A stretch of 64,000 nucleotides of DNA from an uncultured Methanomethylovorans sp. (lineage in GTDB: Archaea > Halobacteriota > Methanosarcinia > Methanosarcinales > Methanosarcinaceae): the NCBI RefSeq assembly GCF_963678545.1, contig NZ_OY782870.1:2232001-2296000 (forward strand), read 5' to 3'. The notes beneath the pieces are model-generated. The model saw nothing but the letters and a program-made list of their open reading frames with translations. It was not told the origin of the DNA and searched no databases. This document shows, in pieces, positions 33,370 to 42,737 of the stretch. The stretch's first letter is position 1. Every line of letters starts with the position of its first letter. Both the position numbers and the translations under genes were made by a program.

Positions 33370-33789
33370 ATGGGGGATAAAGCTGTAATTGTAGTACATA
33401 GTGGGGACATGGATAAGATATATAGTGCCTTGATAATAGGAAATGGTGCACTCTCTATGGGCCTAGAAGCATCGTTATATTTTACTTTCTGGGGTTTGCA
33501 GCGTCTTAAAAAGGGTGGACTTGAAGCAGGCCCACTTTCAAAGATGCACATGCTAGGCTTAGGTAAATGGATGGTTAAAAAAAGAATGCAGAAAGCCAAT
33601 GTGGCTTCTCTGGAAAAGCTTATGCAGGATTATAAGGAACTGGGTGGCCGAATTATTGCCTGTGAGATGACCATGGAGATCATGGGGATAAAAAAAGAAG
33701 AACTGCATACTGAATGGATAGATGATTATGGGGCAGTAGGCACATACATACACGAAGCAAAAGATGCCAGTATTACTCTTTTCATTTGA
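33370..33789 (+). CDS. DsrE/DsrF/DrsH-like family protein
   Basis: 139 residues. AVIVVHSGDMDKIYSALIIG at the start, GLEASLYFTFWGLQRLKKGG in the middle and IACEMTMEIMG in the later part match the DsrE/DsrF-like peroxiredoxin/sulfurtransferase family. The C (near 98) of the IIACEMTMEIMG segment is the candidate sulfur acceptor. TusA-DsrE pairs hand persulfide from one to the other. The gene lies between tusA and the IscS homologue. Confidence 0.85.
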   Translation: MGDKAVIVVHSGDMDKIYSALIIGNGALSMGLEASLYFTFWGLQRLKKGGLEAGPLSKMHMLGLGKWMVKKRMQKANVASLEKLMQDYKELGGRIIACEMTMEIMGIKKEELHTEWIDDYGAVGTYIHEAKDASITLFI

Positions 33790-33801
33790 TGGAGGTAGAA
33801 T

Positions 33802-34971
33802 ATGTTCGATAAAATAACGTATCTGGACAATGCAGCCAGCACTCGCCTGGATGAACGAGTTCTGGAAGCTATGAAACCTTATTTCTTTGACACTTATGCA
33901 GTAGCAACGTCAGAATTTGGCTATTCCATGGGATTAGATGCAAAAGAGGGGCTGATGGCCGCAAGAGAGTCAATAGCGAAAACACTTGGTGCATCTGCGG
34001 AGGAGCTTGTATTCACTTCTGGAGAAACAGAGTCTAGTAACATGGCCATCAAAGGTGTTACAGCTGCTTTAAGAAAGAAAAAAGGCTCACATATAATAGT
34101 ATCTAAAATAGAAGATTTTCCGGTGCTTAATACTGCAAAGAGCCTGGAAAGACAGGGGTTCAAAGTAGATTACTTGAATGTAGATCATGAAGGATCTGCA
34201 GATATGGAGCAGCTTGGCAGCCTTATAACGAAAGAGACTGCACTGGTATCCATTCAGCATGCCAATCAGGAAATTGGCACATTACAAAATATAAAGGTAA
34301 TTGCTGACATCTGCAGTGAAAAAGATATACTTTTGCATACTGATGCCACGCATACGTTCACTCGTGTACCACTGGATGTTCAAAAACTTCCAGTAGACCT
34401 AGTGACCATATCTGCGCATACAATACATGGCCCAAGAGGAGTTGGTGCTCTTTATATACGTGAAGGTACGCCTCTGGAAAAATGGATGGATGGGGGCTAC
34501 CAGGAATCAAACCGCAGGGCGGGTCTGGAAAATATTCCGGCAGCCGTGGGATTTGCAAAGGCTGTGGAACTTGTAACGCCTGAAGAAAATACCAGGCTTG
34601 CGCAGATGCGGGATCATACGATCAGCAAGGCTTTGGAAGAGATTCCTCATGTTACACTAAACGGCAGCCGTACCAGCCGTACACCACAAAATGCCAATAT
34701 TACGTTCCATTACGTAGAGGGAGAGTCAATGACATTGCATCTTGACATGCGGGGCTTTGCAGTGAGTACTGGATCTGCATGTTTCAGCAGGTCACTTGAA
34801 GCCAGCCACGTAATTCTGGGTATTGGAGGTAACCATGAGAGAGCTCATGGTTCCTTGCGTTTCACTTTTGGAAGATATAATACTATGGAAGATGTGGATA
34901 CGGTCCTAGATGCTTTAAAGGAAATTATAGAAAAACTCAGAGAGATAAGTCCGCTATATGTCAAAAAGTGA
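33802..34971 (+). CDS. Cysteine-desulfurase (IscS/NifS) homologue lacking the PLP lysine
   Basis: 389 residues of full IscS length. The mobile-loop cysteine is kept (C327 in TGSACFSRSLEASHV), but the PLP Schiff-base lysine of the SxHK motif is a threonine (T207 in SAHTIHGPRGVG). The PLP-stacking histidine is replaced as well (EDFPVL, D105, where IscS has EHKAVL), and DATHT stands where IscS has DATQS. It is therefore unlikely to be a normal PLP-dependent desulfurase. I recall that Archaeoglobus IscS also lacks this lysine yet binds IscU. It may act as a scaffold or persulfide carrier, fed by TusA/DsrE or by sulfide. Confidence 0.88.
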   Translation: MFDKITYLDNAASTRLDERVLEAMKPYFFDTYAVATSEFGYSMGLDAKEGLMAARESIAKTLGASAEELVFTSGETESSNMAIKGVTAALRKKKGSHIIVSKIEDFPVLNTAKSLERQGFKVDYLNVDHEGSADMEQLGSLITKETALVSIQHANQEIGTLQNIKVIADICSEKDILLHTDATHTFTRVPLDVQKLPVDLVTISAHTIHGPRGVGALYIREGTPLEKWMDGGYQESNRRAGLENIPAAVGFAKAVELVTPEENTRLAQMRDHTISKALEEIPHVTLNGSRTSRTPQNANITFHYVEGESMTLHLDMRGFAVSTGSACFSRSLEASHVILGIGGNHERAHGSLRFTFGRYNTMEDVDTVLDALKEIIEKLREISPLYVKK

Positions 34972-34980
34972 GGTGAGATC

Positions 34981-35619
34981 ATGAAGTTTCCTTATACTGA
35001 GAAAGTGTTAGAACATTTTCGCAATCCTAAAAACGTGGGTAAGCTAGAGGATGCAGATGGCAAGGGTCTAGAAGGTAGTCCCGCCTGTGGAGATATGGTT
35101 GCAGTATATCTTAAAGTGAATCCTGAAACTACTGTAATAGATGATATAAAATTCGAGTCCTATGGGTGTGCTTCTAATATCGCTACTGCATCAATCATAA
35201 CTGAAATGGCTAAAGGAAAGACTATAGCCGAGGCGAAGAAGATCTCATGGCAGGAAGCAACTGATGAACTGGGAGGATTGCCTCCTGTAAAAAGACATTG
35301 TTCAGTGCTAGCTGTAGAAGGTTTGAGGTCTGCCATACGGGACTATGAGGAAAAGCATGGACTGATTAGTGAACAGGAGCCAACAACAGATGAAGTTGTG
35401 AGAAACAGGCTAAAGCATGTAATGAACCCCATGGCAGGGCTTGATATAGTGCGTACGGAATTGGTTACCAAGATTGAGGTCAAAGATGGAGTAGTACGAG
35501 TTGTGCTTGATCTGCCTTCCAGCCATCAGTTTGCAAATGCCATAAAAGAGGATCTAGTCGAAAAGCTTGAAGCTTTGTGGGATGTAAAAGAGGTCAAGGT
35601 GGTTTTCACTGAAGGCTGA
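34981..35619 (+). CDS. IscU scaffold fused to a MIP18 (DUF59) domain
   Basis: 212 residues. The N-terminal 1-125 is IscU with all three cluster cysteines (C36 in GSPACGDMV, C63 in YGCASNIAT, C107 in KRHCSVLAVEG). The usual Asp of the first motif is also present. Residues about 135-210 (VMNPMAGLDIVRTELV, DGVVRVVLDLPSS) form a MIP18/DUF59 domain like that of SufT and CIA2, which act in cluster transfer. The fusion joins assembly with delivery. It starts 9 bases after the IscS homologue. Confidence 0.88.
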   Translation: MKFPYTEKVLEHFRNPKNVGKLEDADGKGLEGSPACGDMVAVYLKVNPETTVIDDIKFESYGCASNIATASIITEMAKGKTIAEAKKISWQEATDELGGLPPVKRHCSVLAVEGLRSAIRDYEEKHGLISEQEPTTDEVVRNRLKHVMNPMAGLDIVRTELVTKIEVKDGVVRVVLDLPSSHQFANAIKEDLVEKLEALWDVKEVKVVFTEG

Positions 35620-35637
35620 AGCAAAGAATTCACGGGT

Positions 35638-36180
35638 ATGCCTATGAGTGAGAAAGAGGACATGCTTATTGGGAGGGCCTTGGAACTCGGCCTGCGCGCC
35701 TATACACTGGAAACTAAATATATTGAAGTGGAAAATCGCACCCGGCTAAAATGTGCATACGGGTGCAGAGGATATGGGAAGCGTTTAAGCTGCCCTCCTC
35801 ATGTGATAGATATTGATGAGTTCAGAAAGATTATTAAAGAATACAATAGGTCCCTGCTGCTTATTGAAGAGTATGATATGGCCAATGAACCCGATATTTT
35901 AAAGGCATGGTCTCATTCGCGTAGAGAATCATTCCACAGGATGCTGGAACTGGAATACCTTGCTTTCAGACAAGGTTTTATTTATGCCCAGTTACTGCGG
36001 CCTGGTGCATGTAATGAGTGTGAAATCTGCGCTGAAAAGTGTAGAAAACCGGAGTTTCGCAGGTTTCCTCCGGAAGCTGTGGGCATCAATGTGGAGAAAG
36101 TAATGGATTTAGTGGGTCAAAAACTTGTATTTTGTGAAGCTTCTGATGTTAAGTGTGTTGGTATTTTATTACTTGACTAA
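35638..36180 (+). CDS. DUF2284 putative metal-binding protein
   Basis: 180 residues (ATG 35644 is an alternative start). Cysteines in LKCAYGCRGYGKRLSCPPHV near the N terminus and ACNECEICAEKCRKPEFRRF in the second half form the DUF2284 pattern, thought to bind Fe-S or another metal centre. It closes the sulfur operon 18 bases after the IscU fusion, which makes it a possible client or partner in cluster work. The exact role is unknown. Confidence 0.85.
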   Translation: MPMSEKEDMLIGRALELGLRAYTLETKYIEVENRTRLKCAYGCRGYGKRLSCPPHVIDIDEFRKIIKEYNRSLLLIEEYDMANEPDILKAWSHSRRESFHRMLELEYLAFRQGFIYAQLLRPGACNECEICAEKCRKPEFRRFPPEAVGINVEKVMDLVGQKLVFCEASDVKCVGILLLD

Positions 36181-36192
36181 AAAGGCTTGTAT

Positions 36193-36906
36193 ATGACCTC
36201 AATTAAAGAAACTGCTAAAAGGGAAACGATCGCCACCTCCCAAAAATTTGTTTTAATGGGAAATGAAGAAACAAACCCTGAAAAAAAGGAACATTATTAC
36301 AAGATGGCCTTGGAACTGGAACCAAAAAATGCATCTGCCCTCAATAAAATGGGCCTTCTTTTTTATCAAAGGGGAGATTTAAGGGAAGCTATCAGATTCT
36401 TTGATGCTATAATTGATTCGGGGAAAGTACACAATCTCTATCCAATTTATTTTAACAAAAGCATGGCCTTAAAGGTATTAAAAGAATACGAGGCTGCACT
36501 CAATTACATTTCTAAAGCTTTGATCTATAATGCTGGAAATCCGCAGGCAGAAGAGCTTAAACGAGAATTTCAGGATATAGTGGATGAAAAATACAGACTT
36601 CGGGCTGAAAGAGAAAAGCAGGCTGCTTATGCTGGTCTGAAAAAAGAGAATATATACAAATCTTGGAATCCTCCCACTATTTCTGTACTTGCAAATATGA
36701 TGTATTATAAAGATTGGAATGTACACAAACATCGCAGAGACTTTGAAATTACTGAATCACAAAAACAAAAAGTGGTTGCCAAGCTTGAGAGTAAAGAATT
36801 TTGCTGTGCAACGTGCAATTATTATACAAACGATGCGTGCCGAAAGAGAAAAAGAATGCAAGTAGACGCAAAAGCTATCTGCAAAGCTTTTCAGCCGAGG
36901 AATTGA
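36193..36906 (+). CDS. TPR-repeat protein with C-terminal cysteine motif
   Basis: 237 residues from ATG 36193. Residues about 20-125 contain three tetratricopeptide repeats (YYKMALELEPKNASALNKMG, AIRFFDAIIDSG, ALNYISKALIYNAG). The C-terminal part has cysteines in FCCATCNYYTNDACRKRKRM and a final C, likely a metal-binding knuckle. It follows the sulfur operon in the same direction, 12 bases on, so it may be cotranscribed. A protein-protein scaffold role is inferred. Confidence 0.8.
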   Translation: MTSIKETAKRETIATSQKFVLMGNEETNPEKKEHYYKMALELEPKNASALNKMGLLFYQRGDLREAIRFFDAIIDSGKVHNLYPIYFNKSMALKVLKEYEAALNYISKALIYNAGNPQAEELKREFQDIVDEKYRLRAEREKQAAYAGLKKENIYKSWNPPTISVLANMMYYKDWNVHKHRRDFEITESQKQKVVAKLESKEFCCATCNYYTNDACRKRKRMQVDAKAICKAFQPRN

Positions 36907-37193
36907 ATGAACTCTGATCTATCTTCAACACAATTTAATTGGAGAGCTTATTAGCACTTTTTCGACAATGAATAGTATACGGTACGTTTTTCCTAATAGA
37001 AGAATAAAATTAAAAGGATAAAAGAAAGCAATACTCTTATATATGATTAGCCCCACTTAAGATTGCTTTAAGATATAAACTGTGTAGATAAACGTATTGG
37101 CATTAAATAGTGTTACTTTTCTGTAGATGCTGTTTTTCCGTTATGTTTTCATTATAGTTGGGTTTCTTAAGCTAATATAAGGACGTGAATTAT

Positions 37194-37397
37194 TTGTTCG
37201 GAAATGAACCAACTGCCCCAGTAGATGCTGGAAAAGAATATGAAGTAAAGATCGAAGACCTCGCAAGAGAGGGAGATGGCATTGCCAGAGTAAGTGGCTT
37301 TGTAATATTTGTGCCAGGTACTTCCGTTGGCGATGAAGTGACCATAAAGGTCACAAAGGTAATGCGCAAGTTCGCATTCGCTGAAGTATCCAACTAA
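37194..37397 (+). CDS. TRAM-domain RNA-binding protein
   Basis: 67 residues from TTG 37194, since the Shine-Dalgarno-like GGACGTGAA (37181-37189) overlaps the alternative GTG 37185. [20 protein letters not shown], then [20 protein letters not shown], is the TRAM beta-barrel typical of archaeal stand-alone TRAM proteins. These bind RNA and have been linked to cold adaptation as RNA chaperones. The 290 bases upstream hold no other gene. A hairpin terminator follows, and a DEAD-box helicase is next. Confidence 0.9.
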   Translation: MFGNEPTAPVDAGKEYEVKIEDLAREGDGIARVSGFVIFVPGTSVGDEVTIKVTKVMRKFAFAEVSN

Positions 37398-37422
37398 ACA
37401 ATTAAATTAGATTTTTTGGTGT

Positions 37423-37460
37423 GACAGGTGGGACAGCTACCTGTCAACATTCTTATTATT
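37423..37460 (+). terminator. Hairpin terminator after the TRAM gene
   Basis: GACAGGT (37423-37429) and ACCTGTC (37439-37445) form a perfect 7-base stem, followed by a T-rich run to about 37460. Confidence 0.7.
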
Positions 37461-37511
37461 ATTTTGACTCATTTAAAATGAAATTGTGTTTCAACACACA
37501 GGAACTTTACT

Positions 37512-38636
37512 ATGGAAAAAATTACATTTAATGACTTACATTTATCAGCAGATATCAAAAAAGCAATAGAATATATGGGTTTCTCCTACCCTACCCCTAT
37601 ACAGGTACAGGCTATTCCCCATATACTTGAAGGAAGAGATGTGATCGGCCAGGCAGAAACAGGTACCGGCAAAACAGCAGCCTTTGGGATACCAGCCTTA
37701 GAAATGGTGGATATTGCACAAAATAAGGTGCAAATACTTGTACTCTGTCCTACTAGAGAACTTGCAAATCAGGTTTCTGAAGAAATGAACAAGCTTGCAA
37801 GATACAGGGATACTAAGATCCGCGCTATTTTTGGAGGGCAGTCCATCGAAAGACAAATGAAGTCTCTAAAAAAAGGTGTGCACATAGTTGTTGGTACTCC
37901 CGGAAGAATAATGGACCATCTTGAGCGCAATACCCTGAAGCTTGATAACATAAAAATGATTGTGCTGGATGAAGCCGATAAGATGTTAGATATGGGATTC
38001 AGAGAAGATATCGAACTAATCCTCGAAAAAGCTAATGATAAAAGGCAAACGATTTTCTTTTCCGCAACTATGCCTAAACCCATCATTAAACTAACAGCCA
38101 AATATCAGCGGGAACCACTGTTGATAAAGACTCAGCAGAATAATGTTAATGTTTCTCAGATAGAACAGTTCTATCTTGAAACCAAAGGCAGACCAAAGCA
38201 CGACATATTATGTCGGGTAATGGATGCATATGAGATGAAATCTTCTCTGGTATTCTGCAACACTAAAAAAGGTGTTGACGAACTGGTAGTCACCCTTAGA
38301 AGAAAAGGCTATCTTGTCGATGGACTGCATGGGGACATGAGACAGAAGCAAAGAGATGAAGTAATGTCCAGTTTCAAGAACGGAGAGATAGCAACTCTTG
38401 TAGCTACAGATGTTGCTTCCAGGGGAATAGATGTAAAGAACATCGAGGCTGTGTTCAATTATGACATCCCCCAGGATACCGAATCTTATATTCATCGGAT
38501 CGGTAGGACTGGAAGGGCTGGAAAAGAGGGACGCGCTTTTACATTTGCTGCCGGCAGGGAACTTTACAGGATCAAAAACATACAAAAGTATACCAAAACT
38601 GTGATCCGCTGCAAAGAACTGTCTTCTGTTGCATAG
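37512..38636 (+). CDS. DEAD-box ATP-dependent RNA helicase
   Basis: 374 residues containing the full two-domain core and little more. The Q motif (GFSYPTPIQVQAIP), motif I (AETGTGKTA), Ia (PTRELANQ), II (DEAD), III (SAT), the IV-V region (ATDVASRGID) and VI (HRIGRTGRAG) are all in place. It unwinds short RNA duplexes. Archaeal genes of this kind are often cold-induced, and the nearby TRAM gene fits an RNA-remodelling pair. The gene ends with TAG. Confidence 0.96.
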   Translation: MEKITFNDLHLSADIKKAIEYMGFSYPTPIQVQAIPHILEGRDVIGQAETGTGKTAAFGIPALEMVDIAQNKVQILVLCPTRELANQVSEEMNKLARYRDTKIRAIFGGQSIERQMKSLKKGVHIVVGTPGRIMDHLERNTLKLDNIKMIVLDEADKMLDMGFREDIELILEKANDKRQTIFFSATMPKPIIKLTAKYQREPLLIKTQQNNVNVSQIEQFYLETKGRPKHDILCRVMDAYEMKSSLVFCNTKKGVDELVVTLRRKGYLVDGLHGDMRQKQRDEVMSSFKNGEIATLVATDVASRGIDVKNIEAVFNYDIPQDTESYIHRIGRTGRAGKEGRAFTFAAGRELYRIKNIQKYTKTVIRCKELSSVA

Positions 38637-38664
38637 ACATCCAACACAAGATATTAGCAATGAA

Positions 38665-38695
38665 ATATCCCTTGAAAACATAAATCAAGGGATAT
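38665..38695. terminator. Strong hairpin terminator between convergent genes
   Basis: ATATCCCTTGA (38665-38675) and TCAAGGGATAT (38685-38695) form a perfect 11-base stem. It separates the helicase from the leftward gene at 38738. Confidence 0.75.
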
Positions 38696-38737
38696 TATAG
38701 ATCCTTTTACTCAAACTTTTGTTAAGTGGATGAGAGT

Positions 38738-39799
38738 TTATATTAGTCTCTCCGCAACGGCCATAATAATTTCAAGGGCTATGAGAACTATAACTATCCA
38801 TTCCAAGTCGTTGGAGTGCTGAATGCGCACCTCTTCTGAAAGCATAGAATAATTGTCCCGAATGACTTCTATCTTATGGCTAACGCTTTCACTCCATTGG
38901 CCGCTTCGCAGCATTTTTAACACTGATGCATAAACTCTGGCATAATAAATGTCCTCTGTGACCTTGATAAGGTTATTTACCTTTTCAGTAATTTCAGATA
39001 TCTCTGCATTGTTCTGCATCAGCTGCATCATGATTAATCTATACTGACGCCTTCTTCTAAAAGGAGGAAGCTTATCAGCTAGCACAATATCATCATACAT
39101 TTTACCCATCTGGCGACTCAGTTCTCTGTCATAGTAGCGCAGTTCGAACACCTGCACATTTGCAAATTCAATAAGATCAAAAAGATCAGTGGGGCTATCC
39201 GGGTTGCAGAGCAGAGCGGAACCCCAGGAAAGTATTGCTAGATCTTCTTTAGTGTAACTCTGTGTACCTTTGAGGATCTCTTCTCTCATTTGAGGGGAAA
39301 AGTTCTTTTTTTCCCCTGATAGCAAGGATAATGGATCTATAGATTCGTCTACCCAATCCATGAGATATATTGTATAATCTTCAAAGAAATCCGGGTTTAA
39401 TGCAAAGCCTCTTATGTGAGGCTTGAGTATTTCAGTAAGTGTTTTAAGGTGTGACAGGAACAGGTCGGAGAGTCCTTCTTGTTCTGAAAAAAGAAGCGCT
39501 GTTTCTTCAAGAATTGCAAAATCAGATTCAGGTCTTTCATAAACAAAACAAAGACTGATAACACCTATATCAAAAATGCGAGCAAATACGTTAAATTCAA
39601 ACGCTTTGCCTGCCTTTTCCACAGTGGAGCTTCCCATTCTTATCAAAAGGGGTGGCATATCCATTATGATAGACTTGGGTTTGACACGCAGAAAACTTGT
39701 TCTGGCAATATGGAAGCTTGCAGCAAGTTCCTTCTCCAGCCAATCAAGATCAATCTCCCATCCTATATCATAAATCCTGTAAAACCGAAGTGCTATCAA
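38738..39799 (-). CDS. RMD1/DUF155-like protein with C-terminal membrane anchor
   Basis: 353 residues from TTG 39799, preceded by AGGAGATCA. The C-terminal layout, a helical segment (VSHKIEVIRDNYSMLSEEVR) followed by NDLEWIVIVLIALEIIMAVA and a short tail, matches the RMD1/YagE (DUF155) family, whose members anchor to membranes by the last helix. The N-terminal part is alpha/beta. In eukaryotes relatives act in mitochondria; in archaea the role is unknown. It is transcribed alone. Confidence 0.65.
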   Translation of the reverse strand: MIALRFYRIYDIGWEIDLDWLEKELAASFHIARTSFLRVKPKSIIMDMPPLLIRMGSSTVEKAGKAFEFNVFARIFDIGVISLCFVYERPESDFAILEETALLFSEQEGLSDLFLSHLKTLTEILKPHIRGFALNPDFFEDYTIYLMDWVDESIDPLSLLSGEKKNFSPQMREEILKGTQSYTKEDLAILSWGSALLCNPDSPTDLFDLIEFANVQVFELRYYDRELSRQMGKMYDDIVLADKLPPFRRRRQYRLIMMQLMQNNAEISEITEKVNNLIKVTEDIYYARVYASVLKMLRSGQWSESVSHKIEVIRDNYSMLSEEVRIQHSNDLEWIVIVLIALEIIMAVAERLI

Positions 39800-40219
39800 G
39801 GATTTGATCTCCTGTGAAAATATGTATGTTGAATAGCCATATCCTGCGAATTTGTTACTCTCTAAATATGTTATTCATATAGATACATTCATCGGTCAAA
39901 TCGTGGAAAAGATATTATCAATACTGATTAGACAGTATGCTAATAACATTAGACAAGTTCAATAGATAATTATTAGTGAATTCAGTATATATTTAATGTA
40001 CAAGTTATTAAATACAAGTAGTTCCTATTTTTATTTGCAGCTCAGTGTGCTAAAATGTGGGTACCTTACCTCCTATGGAGCATGCACCAATAACGCAAGA
40101 GAAAAACAAAGGATGAAATTGGGAAATCCAGTTCAGGTATATGAATTAAGGGCCACGCCTTGAACTGGATAAAACCAAAGAGTAGAATATCAAGATTGTT
40201 CTTTTCTCTATCATTAGCC
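39800..40219. other. 420-base gene-free stretch
   Basis: No protein gene is supported here. The left half is A+T-rich and holds the promoter of the RMD1-like gene. The right half contains the hairpin described at 40126-40170 and a smaller CTCC-TAT-GGAG hairpin near 40070, surrounded by purine-rich segments. Confidence 0.5.
40126..40170. ncRNA. Candidate structured RNA element
   Basis: ATCCAGTTCAGG (40126-40137) pairs with CCTTGAACTGGAT (40158-40170), 12 pairs with one bulged base, around a 20-base loop containing GGGCCAC. No T-run follows, so it is not a clear terminator. It lies between divergently placed genes with no adjacent stop codon. An independent small RNA is possible. Confidence 0.3.
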
Positions 40220-40318
40220 TTATAGGATCAAGCCCGAAACTAATACTAAGGCAACTATCATGAGCAGATATGTGGCCAATAAAATTGCCACCTTTTTCAC
40301 ATGAATTTTACTTTTCAT
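40220..40318 (-). CDS. Possible 32-residue single-helix membrane peptide
   Basis: From ATG 40318 the frame reads MKSKIHVKKVAILLATYLLM and ends in a hydrophobic helix before TAA. GGTAGGT lies just upstream, though very close to the start. A basic N terminus with one helix is a plausible membrane peptide. The short length makes chance possible. Confidence 0.35.
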   Translation of the reverse strand: MKSKIHVKKVAILLATYLLMIVALVLVSGLIL

Positions 40319-40363
40319 ACCTACCACAGGTAAAACCACTGTTCACACATATATAAATCCTTC

Positions 40364-42142
40364 TTATTTGACTGGTATTTCAAAGGCAAACGTAGACCCT
40401 TGTCCAATTTCACTCTCAACCCAAACCACTCCATTGTGAATTTCTACTAACTTTTTTACAATAGCAAGACCAAGACCTGTGCCTTCGTATCTCCTATTGT
40501 TTGCAGTGTCAAGCTGGCCGAAAACTGTGAACAATTTATTTTGATTTTCTTTAGATATGCCTTCTCCCGTATCAACTACTTTAAACATAATATTTTCATT
40601 GTCAAAACTAACGTTCAAGGTCACCTTCCCACCCGCAGGAGTGAATTTAATGGCATTACTGATAAGGTTATATAAAATCTGTTTTAATCTGAATTTGTCA
40701 GCTTTGATTGTTGTTATGTTACATTCGGTATTTTGTACCAGATCAATGTTCTTTCGTGCTGCAAGAGAATAACATGCCACTAAGACCTCATTAATGGTTT
40801 CATAAACTGATATGTCTTCAAATGAATATTCCATTTTTCCAGCTTCAATTTTAGAAATATCAAGTATGTCATTTATAACGAGAAGAAGGTGCTTCCCACT
40901 GTTGGATACATTACTCACATACTTTGTTTGCTTTTCATTGAGGCATCCAGTGTTGCCCTCAAGCAGAAGATCTGAAAAACCAATTATTGAATTTAGAGGT
41001 GTTCGCAACTCATGGCTCATGTTAGCCAGAAAAGCACTTTTGGCAATGTTTGCCATTTCTGCTTTAGCTGCCATGGAGTTTGCTCTGTCTGTAGTCTTAC
41101 GTAGTTCTTCTTCTGCGTACTTGCGTTCAGTTATATTGCTTATAATAACCATCTGTCCTATTGTATTTCTATGATTATCATATAATCGCAGAAATGTAAT
41201 ATTGAACCACAGAACAGAACCTGCAATCTCCTCCTTGACTTCAATGCTATTTATTTCTCTAGCATCTGTTTCTCTATTCAAAATGTCACACCATGGTTTT
41301 GACAATTCCGATATATGTGTTCCGATGTCGTTTGATTTTGTGTACCGATTATTCACAGCAGAATTATTATAATCCACAATTCTCTGCTCCCTATCAAAAA
41401 CAATGACACCTTCATGAGTCTTCTCAAAAAGAAGACTGCGAGCCAGAGGAGTAAGATTAAACAATTTGTATCGTGTAAATCCTATGAATATAATGATTGC
41501 ACTCACTGTGAGAGAAAAGGGAGATGGATCAATACCCCATGGATTCATTCCAGTTAGACGAATAAGAAGGGTTAAAAATGGCATAAATGACCCGATAATT
41601 ACAATATAAATCTGTTTGTGGAAGTCTGGTAAAGTCACTTGTAACATACTAAAAAGAATAATTAAGCCCAAGATAATGCAAATGATAGTAAATGTAAAGT
41701 GAACCCAATACCATATCCCTGGCTCAAAATCTAATACCGGAAACAAACCATCATAATTAATATATGCACTCTTGTGAAAGAAAGTGTGGTGTTCAGTAGT
41801 AAATACAAGTACAAGAGTTATGATTGGAATACAATACAAAAGAGTCATTATAGCTGCTGGCAACCCGTTTTTTTTGCCACTATAGCTCATTGCAAAGAGC
41901 AAGAAAAGTAAAGGAAGCACAGAGACTCCAAGATACTCTATTTTATAAAATATCAAAATAGTATGGATTTCAGTTGAGGATATCTCCAATGCATAAAAGA
42001 GTGAATAGAAGATAATGGAAATCAGAAGAAAAGATAAATATTTTGCACCAGGAGCAGTCTTATATTTTTTAAAGTAGTATAAAAGGGTGCTGAGCAAGAA
42101 ACACGAAACAAACAAAGGGAGTGAGTAAATATTGAAATACAT
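40364..42142 (-). CDS. Membrane sensor histidine kinase with 7TM, PAS, HisKA and HATPase domains
   Basis: 592 residues. Seven hydrophobic helices (about 5-225) form an N-terminal 7TM sensor domain. A PAS domain (about 235-345) begins [20 protein letters not shown], followed by a coiled linker. HisKA carries the phospho-accepting His in [20 protein letters not shown] (near 385). The HATPase domain has the N box ([12 protein letters not shown]), G1 (VVDTGEGI) and G2 ([14 protein letters not shown]). It senses an unknown signal at the membrane and autophosphorylates. No response regulator is adjacent, so it is an orphan. Confidence 0.93.
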   Translation of the reverse strand: MYFNIYSLPLFVSCFLLSTLLYYFKKYKTAPGAKYLSFLLISIIFYSLFYALEISSTEIHTILIFYKIEYLGVSVLPLLFLLFAMSYSGKKNGLPAAIMTLLYCIPIITLVLVFTTEHHTFFHKSAYINYDGLFPVLDFEPGIWYWVHFTFTIICIILGLIILFSMLQVTLPDFHKQIYIVIIGSFMPFLTLLIRLTGMNPWGIDPSPFSLTVSAIIIFIGFTRYKLFNLTPLARSLLFEKTHEGVIVFDREQRIVDYNNSAVNNRYTKSNDIGTHISELSKPWCDILNRETDAREINSIEVKEEIAGSVLWFNITFLRLYDNHRNTIGQMVIISNITERKYAEEELRKTTDRANSMAAKAEMANIAKSAFLANMSHELRTPLNSIIGFSDLLLEGNTGCLNEKQTKYVSNVSNSGKHLLLVINDILDISKIEAGKMEYSFEDISVYETINEVLVACYSLAARKNIDLVQNTECNITTIKADKFRLKQILYNLISNAIKFTPAGGKVTLNVSFDNENIMFKVVDTGEGISKENQNKLFTVFGQLDTANNRRYEGTGLGLAIVKKLVEIHNGVVWVESEIGQGSTFAFEIPVK

Positions 42143-42372
42143 TTCTGCATCCTGCTTTACTAATAAATCACTACTTTTATGAGGTCCAAATCAACAATCA
42201 ATTCTCTAGGAAAATTGTGGGGCAAATGTTTATTTTCGACCAGTTTAAGACGTCTAAACTGTACATATATTAATTATAATATAAAATTCTATGCAAACAA
42301 GATGAGTAGAAAGTAGCAATAATTATTTCTAGAAAAATCAATAACATCTTTGAACTAAGTAATGTTCTTCAG

Positions 42373-42447
42373 TGGGCCTGACCGGATTTGAACCGGTGGC
42401 CGCCCGGTTATGAGCCGGGCGCTCTAACCTGACTAAGCTACAGGCCC
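42373..42447 (-). tRNA. tRNA-Met (anticodon CAT)
   Basis: The minus strand GGGCCTG...CAGGCCC acceptor, with anticodon stem CCCGG/CCGGG and loop CTCATAA, gives CAT. The discriminator is A. Without modification data the elongator Met and lysidine/agmatidine-type Ile2 cannot be fully separated, but elongator Met is likelier. Confidence 0.9.
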
Positions 42448-42469
42448 GCCGCGAAAAAAAGATTAAAAA

Positions 42470-42542
42470 CGCCGCCAACAGGGCTCGAACCTGTGACATT
42501 CTGGTTAACAGCCAGACACTCTACCAACTGAGTTATGGCGGC
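42470..42542 (-). tRNA. tRNA-Asn (anticodon GTT)
   Basis: The minus strand GCCGCCA...TGGCGGC acceptor and anticodon loop CTGTTAA give GTT. The discriminator is G, as expected for Asn. It lies 22 bases upstream of tRNA-Met in the same direction, so the two are probably cotranscribed. Confidence 0.95.
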
Positions 42543-42737
42543 TTGCATCTGCGCCCTACGCGCGAAACGTCTTAATGCACTTATTGTTTTTAAACTTTGT
42601 GTTTGCAGTGCCTTTTTCATTGATTTGAAATCAATAGACTAAGTACAAAATATGATGATTGTATATATTATAGTGGAACTAATAGCGTTATCAATATAAG
42701 CCCATTGTTCCAAGTCATCTTTATTGATTACTGCTCT

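Noticed and set aside
42373-42447. Initiator tRNA-Met
   Set aside because: The acceptor and anticodon stems do not match archaeal initiators, which begin AGCGGG and carry three G-C pairs at the base of the anticodon stem in a different context; elongator is preferred.
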